From assembly GCA_947454695.1 (NCBI GenBank), contig CANGMW010000026.1:1-14819 (forward strand): a stretch of 14,819 bases of DNA, written 5' to 3'. This document shows, piece by piece, positions 14,320 to 14,819 of this stretch. The notes under the pieces are model-generated. The model was not told the origin of the DNA, made no database searches, and was given only the letters and a program-made list of their open reading frames with translations. Positions within the stretch are counted from its first letter, which is position 1, and each line of letters begins with the position of its first letter. The DNA comes from Comamonadaceae bacterium. Lineage in GTDB: Bacteria; Pseudomonadota; Gammaproteobacteria; Burkholderiales; Burkholderiaceae_C. The position numbers and the translations under genes are program-made.

Positions 14320-14819
14320 CGGGGTTTGACCTCGTCCTTGAGGGCGGCCATGGCCATTTTTTCAACCAGACGCGGGGCCAGCAGCTTGATGAATCGGCCA
14401 ATCTTGCCCTTGGCGGTCATGACCACTTCACTTTGCCGACGCTGCATGCCTTGCAGGATCAGTCGCGCACAGGTGGGAGTGGTCATAGCGTTGTCTTCTT
14501 TCAAGCCGCTGGAGCCGGCCGCCACACCTGCGGCGTTCAGTCCGTGGTAACGGATCTGGGTGGCCACCACGCCCGGGTAGGCCGTGGTCACGCTCACACC
14601 ACTGGCACGCAGTTCGGTACGCAAGGCCTCGAAGAACCCCGTCATGGCAAATTTGGTCGCGCTGTAGGCGGTGCGCCCCGGCACGCCCACCAGGCCCGCC
14701 AGCGAAGAGACCGCCACGATGTGACCCCGTGTGGCTTTGAGGTGGGGCAAGGCCGCATGGGTGCACCACACGCTGCCCCACAGGTTGATGCGCATGAGGT
14801 TTTCATACCAACCCAGGTC
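14316..14819 (-). CDS. Short-chain dehydrogenase/reductase (SDR), N-terminus outside window
   Basis: The frame is open to the window edge, so the Rossmann glycine motif (TGxxxGIG) is missing and only about 167 C-terminal codons are present. Visible SDR features are the MRINLWG segment after helix 4, the catalytic Ser in VAVSSLAG, the YSATK catalytic Tyr-Lys pair in AYSATKFAMTGF, and the PG motif in TAYPGVVATQI. The C-terminal tail with SEVVMTAKGKIGRFIKLLAP resembles a group of classical SDRs of unknown substrate common in this lineage. An internal in-frame ATG at 14795 is not the real start, because conserved sequence continues upstream. It overlaps the methyltransferase gene by four bases. 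Confidence 0.9.
   Translation of the reverse strand, partial: DLGWYENLMRINLWGSVWCTHAALPHLKATRGHIVAVSSLAGLVGVPGRTAYSATKFAMTGFFEALRTELRASGVSVTTAYPGVVATQIRYHGLNAAGVAAGSSGLKEDNAMTTPTCARLILQGMQRRQSEVVMTAKGKIGRFIKLLAPRLVEKMAMAALKDEVKPR

Overview
This window reads as a stretch of conserved chromosome from a betaproteobacterium of the order Burkholderiales, most likely family Comamonadaceae. That placement is inferred from high GC, the flavour of the proteins, and gene neighbourhoods such as pyrG-kdsA-DUF1330-eno-ftsB, dapA-bamC and coaBC-dut. No database search was possible. Nearly all coding sequence is housekeeping. I see no CRISPR array, insertion sequence, prophage gene, tRNA or rRNA. The recombinase at the left edge is the chromosome-dimer resolution enzyme XerD, not a mobile-element integrase.

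Layout. (1) 1-2970, plus strand: the C-terminal part of xerD, a DUF455 ferritin-like protein, a gamma-class carbonic-anhydrase-like protein, and the redox chaperone Hsp33. (2) 3013-7579, minus strand: a compact operon transcribed pyrG > kdsA > DUF1330 protein > eno > ftsB, covering CTP synthesis, KDO for lipopolysaccharide, glycolysis and cell division. A TATAAT box lies just upstream of pyrG. (3) 7730-9419, plus strand: coaBC (coenzyme A synthesis) and dut (dUTPase), divergent from pyrG. (4) 9422-11138: a SlyD-like FKBP prolyl isomerase (minus) divergent from a RoxA/YcfD-type ribosomal oxygenase (plus). (5) 11139-11590: the most unusual part. It holds a terminator-like hairpin, a perfect TATAAT, three tandem RNA hairpins ending in a U-run, a tiny Ala/Pro-rich lipoprotein gene with strongly skewed codon use, and a bidirectional terminator. 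(6) 11595-14819, minus strand: SDR oxidoreductase (cut by the window edge) > SAM methyltransferase > dapA > bamC.

How the genes relate. Several feed the cell envelope: KdsA (LPS core sugar), DapA (meso-diaminopimelate for peptidoglycan, and lysine), BamC (outer-membrane protein assembly), FtsB (divisome) and the small lipoprotein. Others are nucleotide and cofactor enzymes (PyrG, Dut, CoaBC) or protein-quality and translation factors (Hsp33, the FKBP, RoxA). The best candidate for something undescribed is the structured leader or small RNA at about 11217-11293 with its Ala-rich lipoprotein. The evidence for it is structural only.
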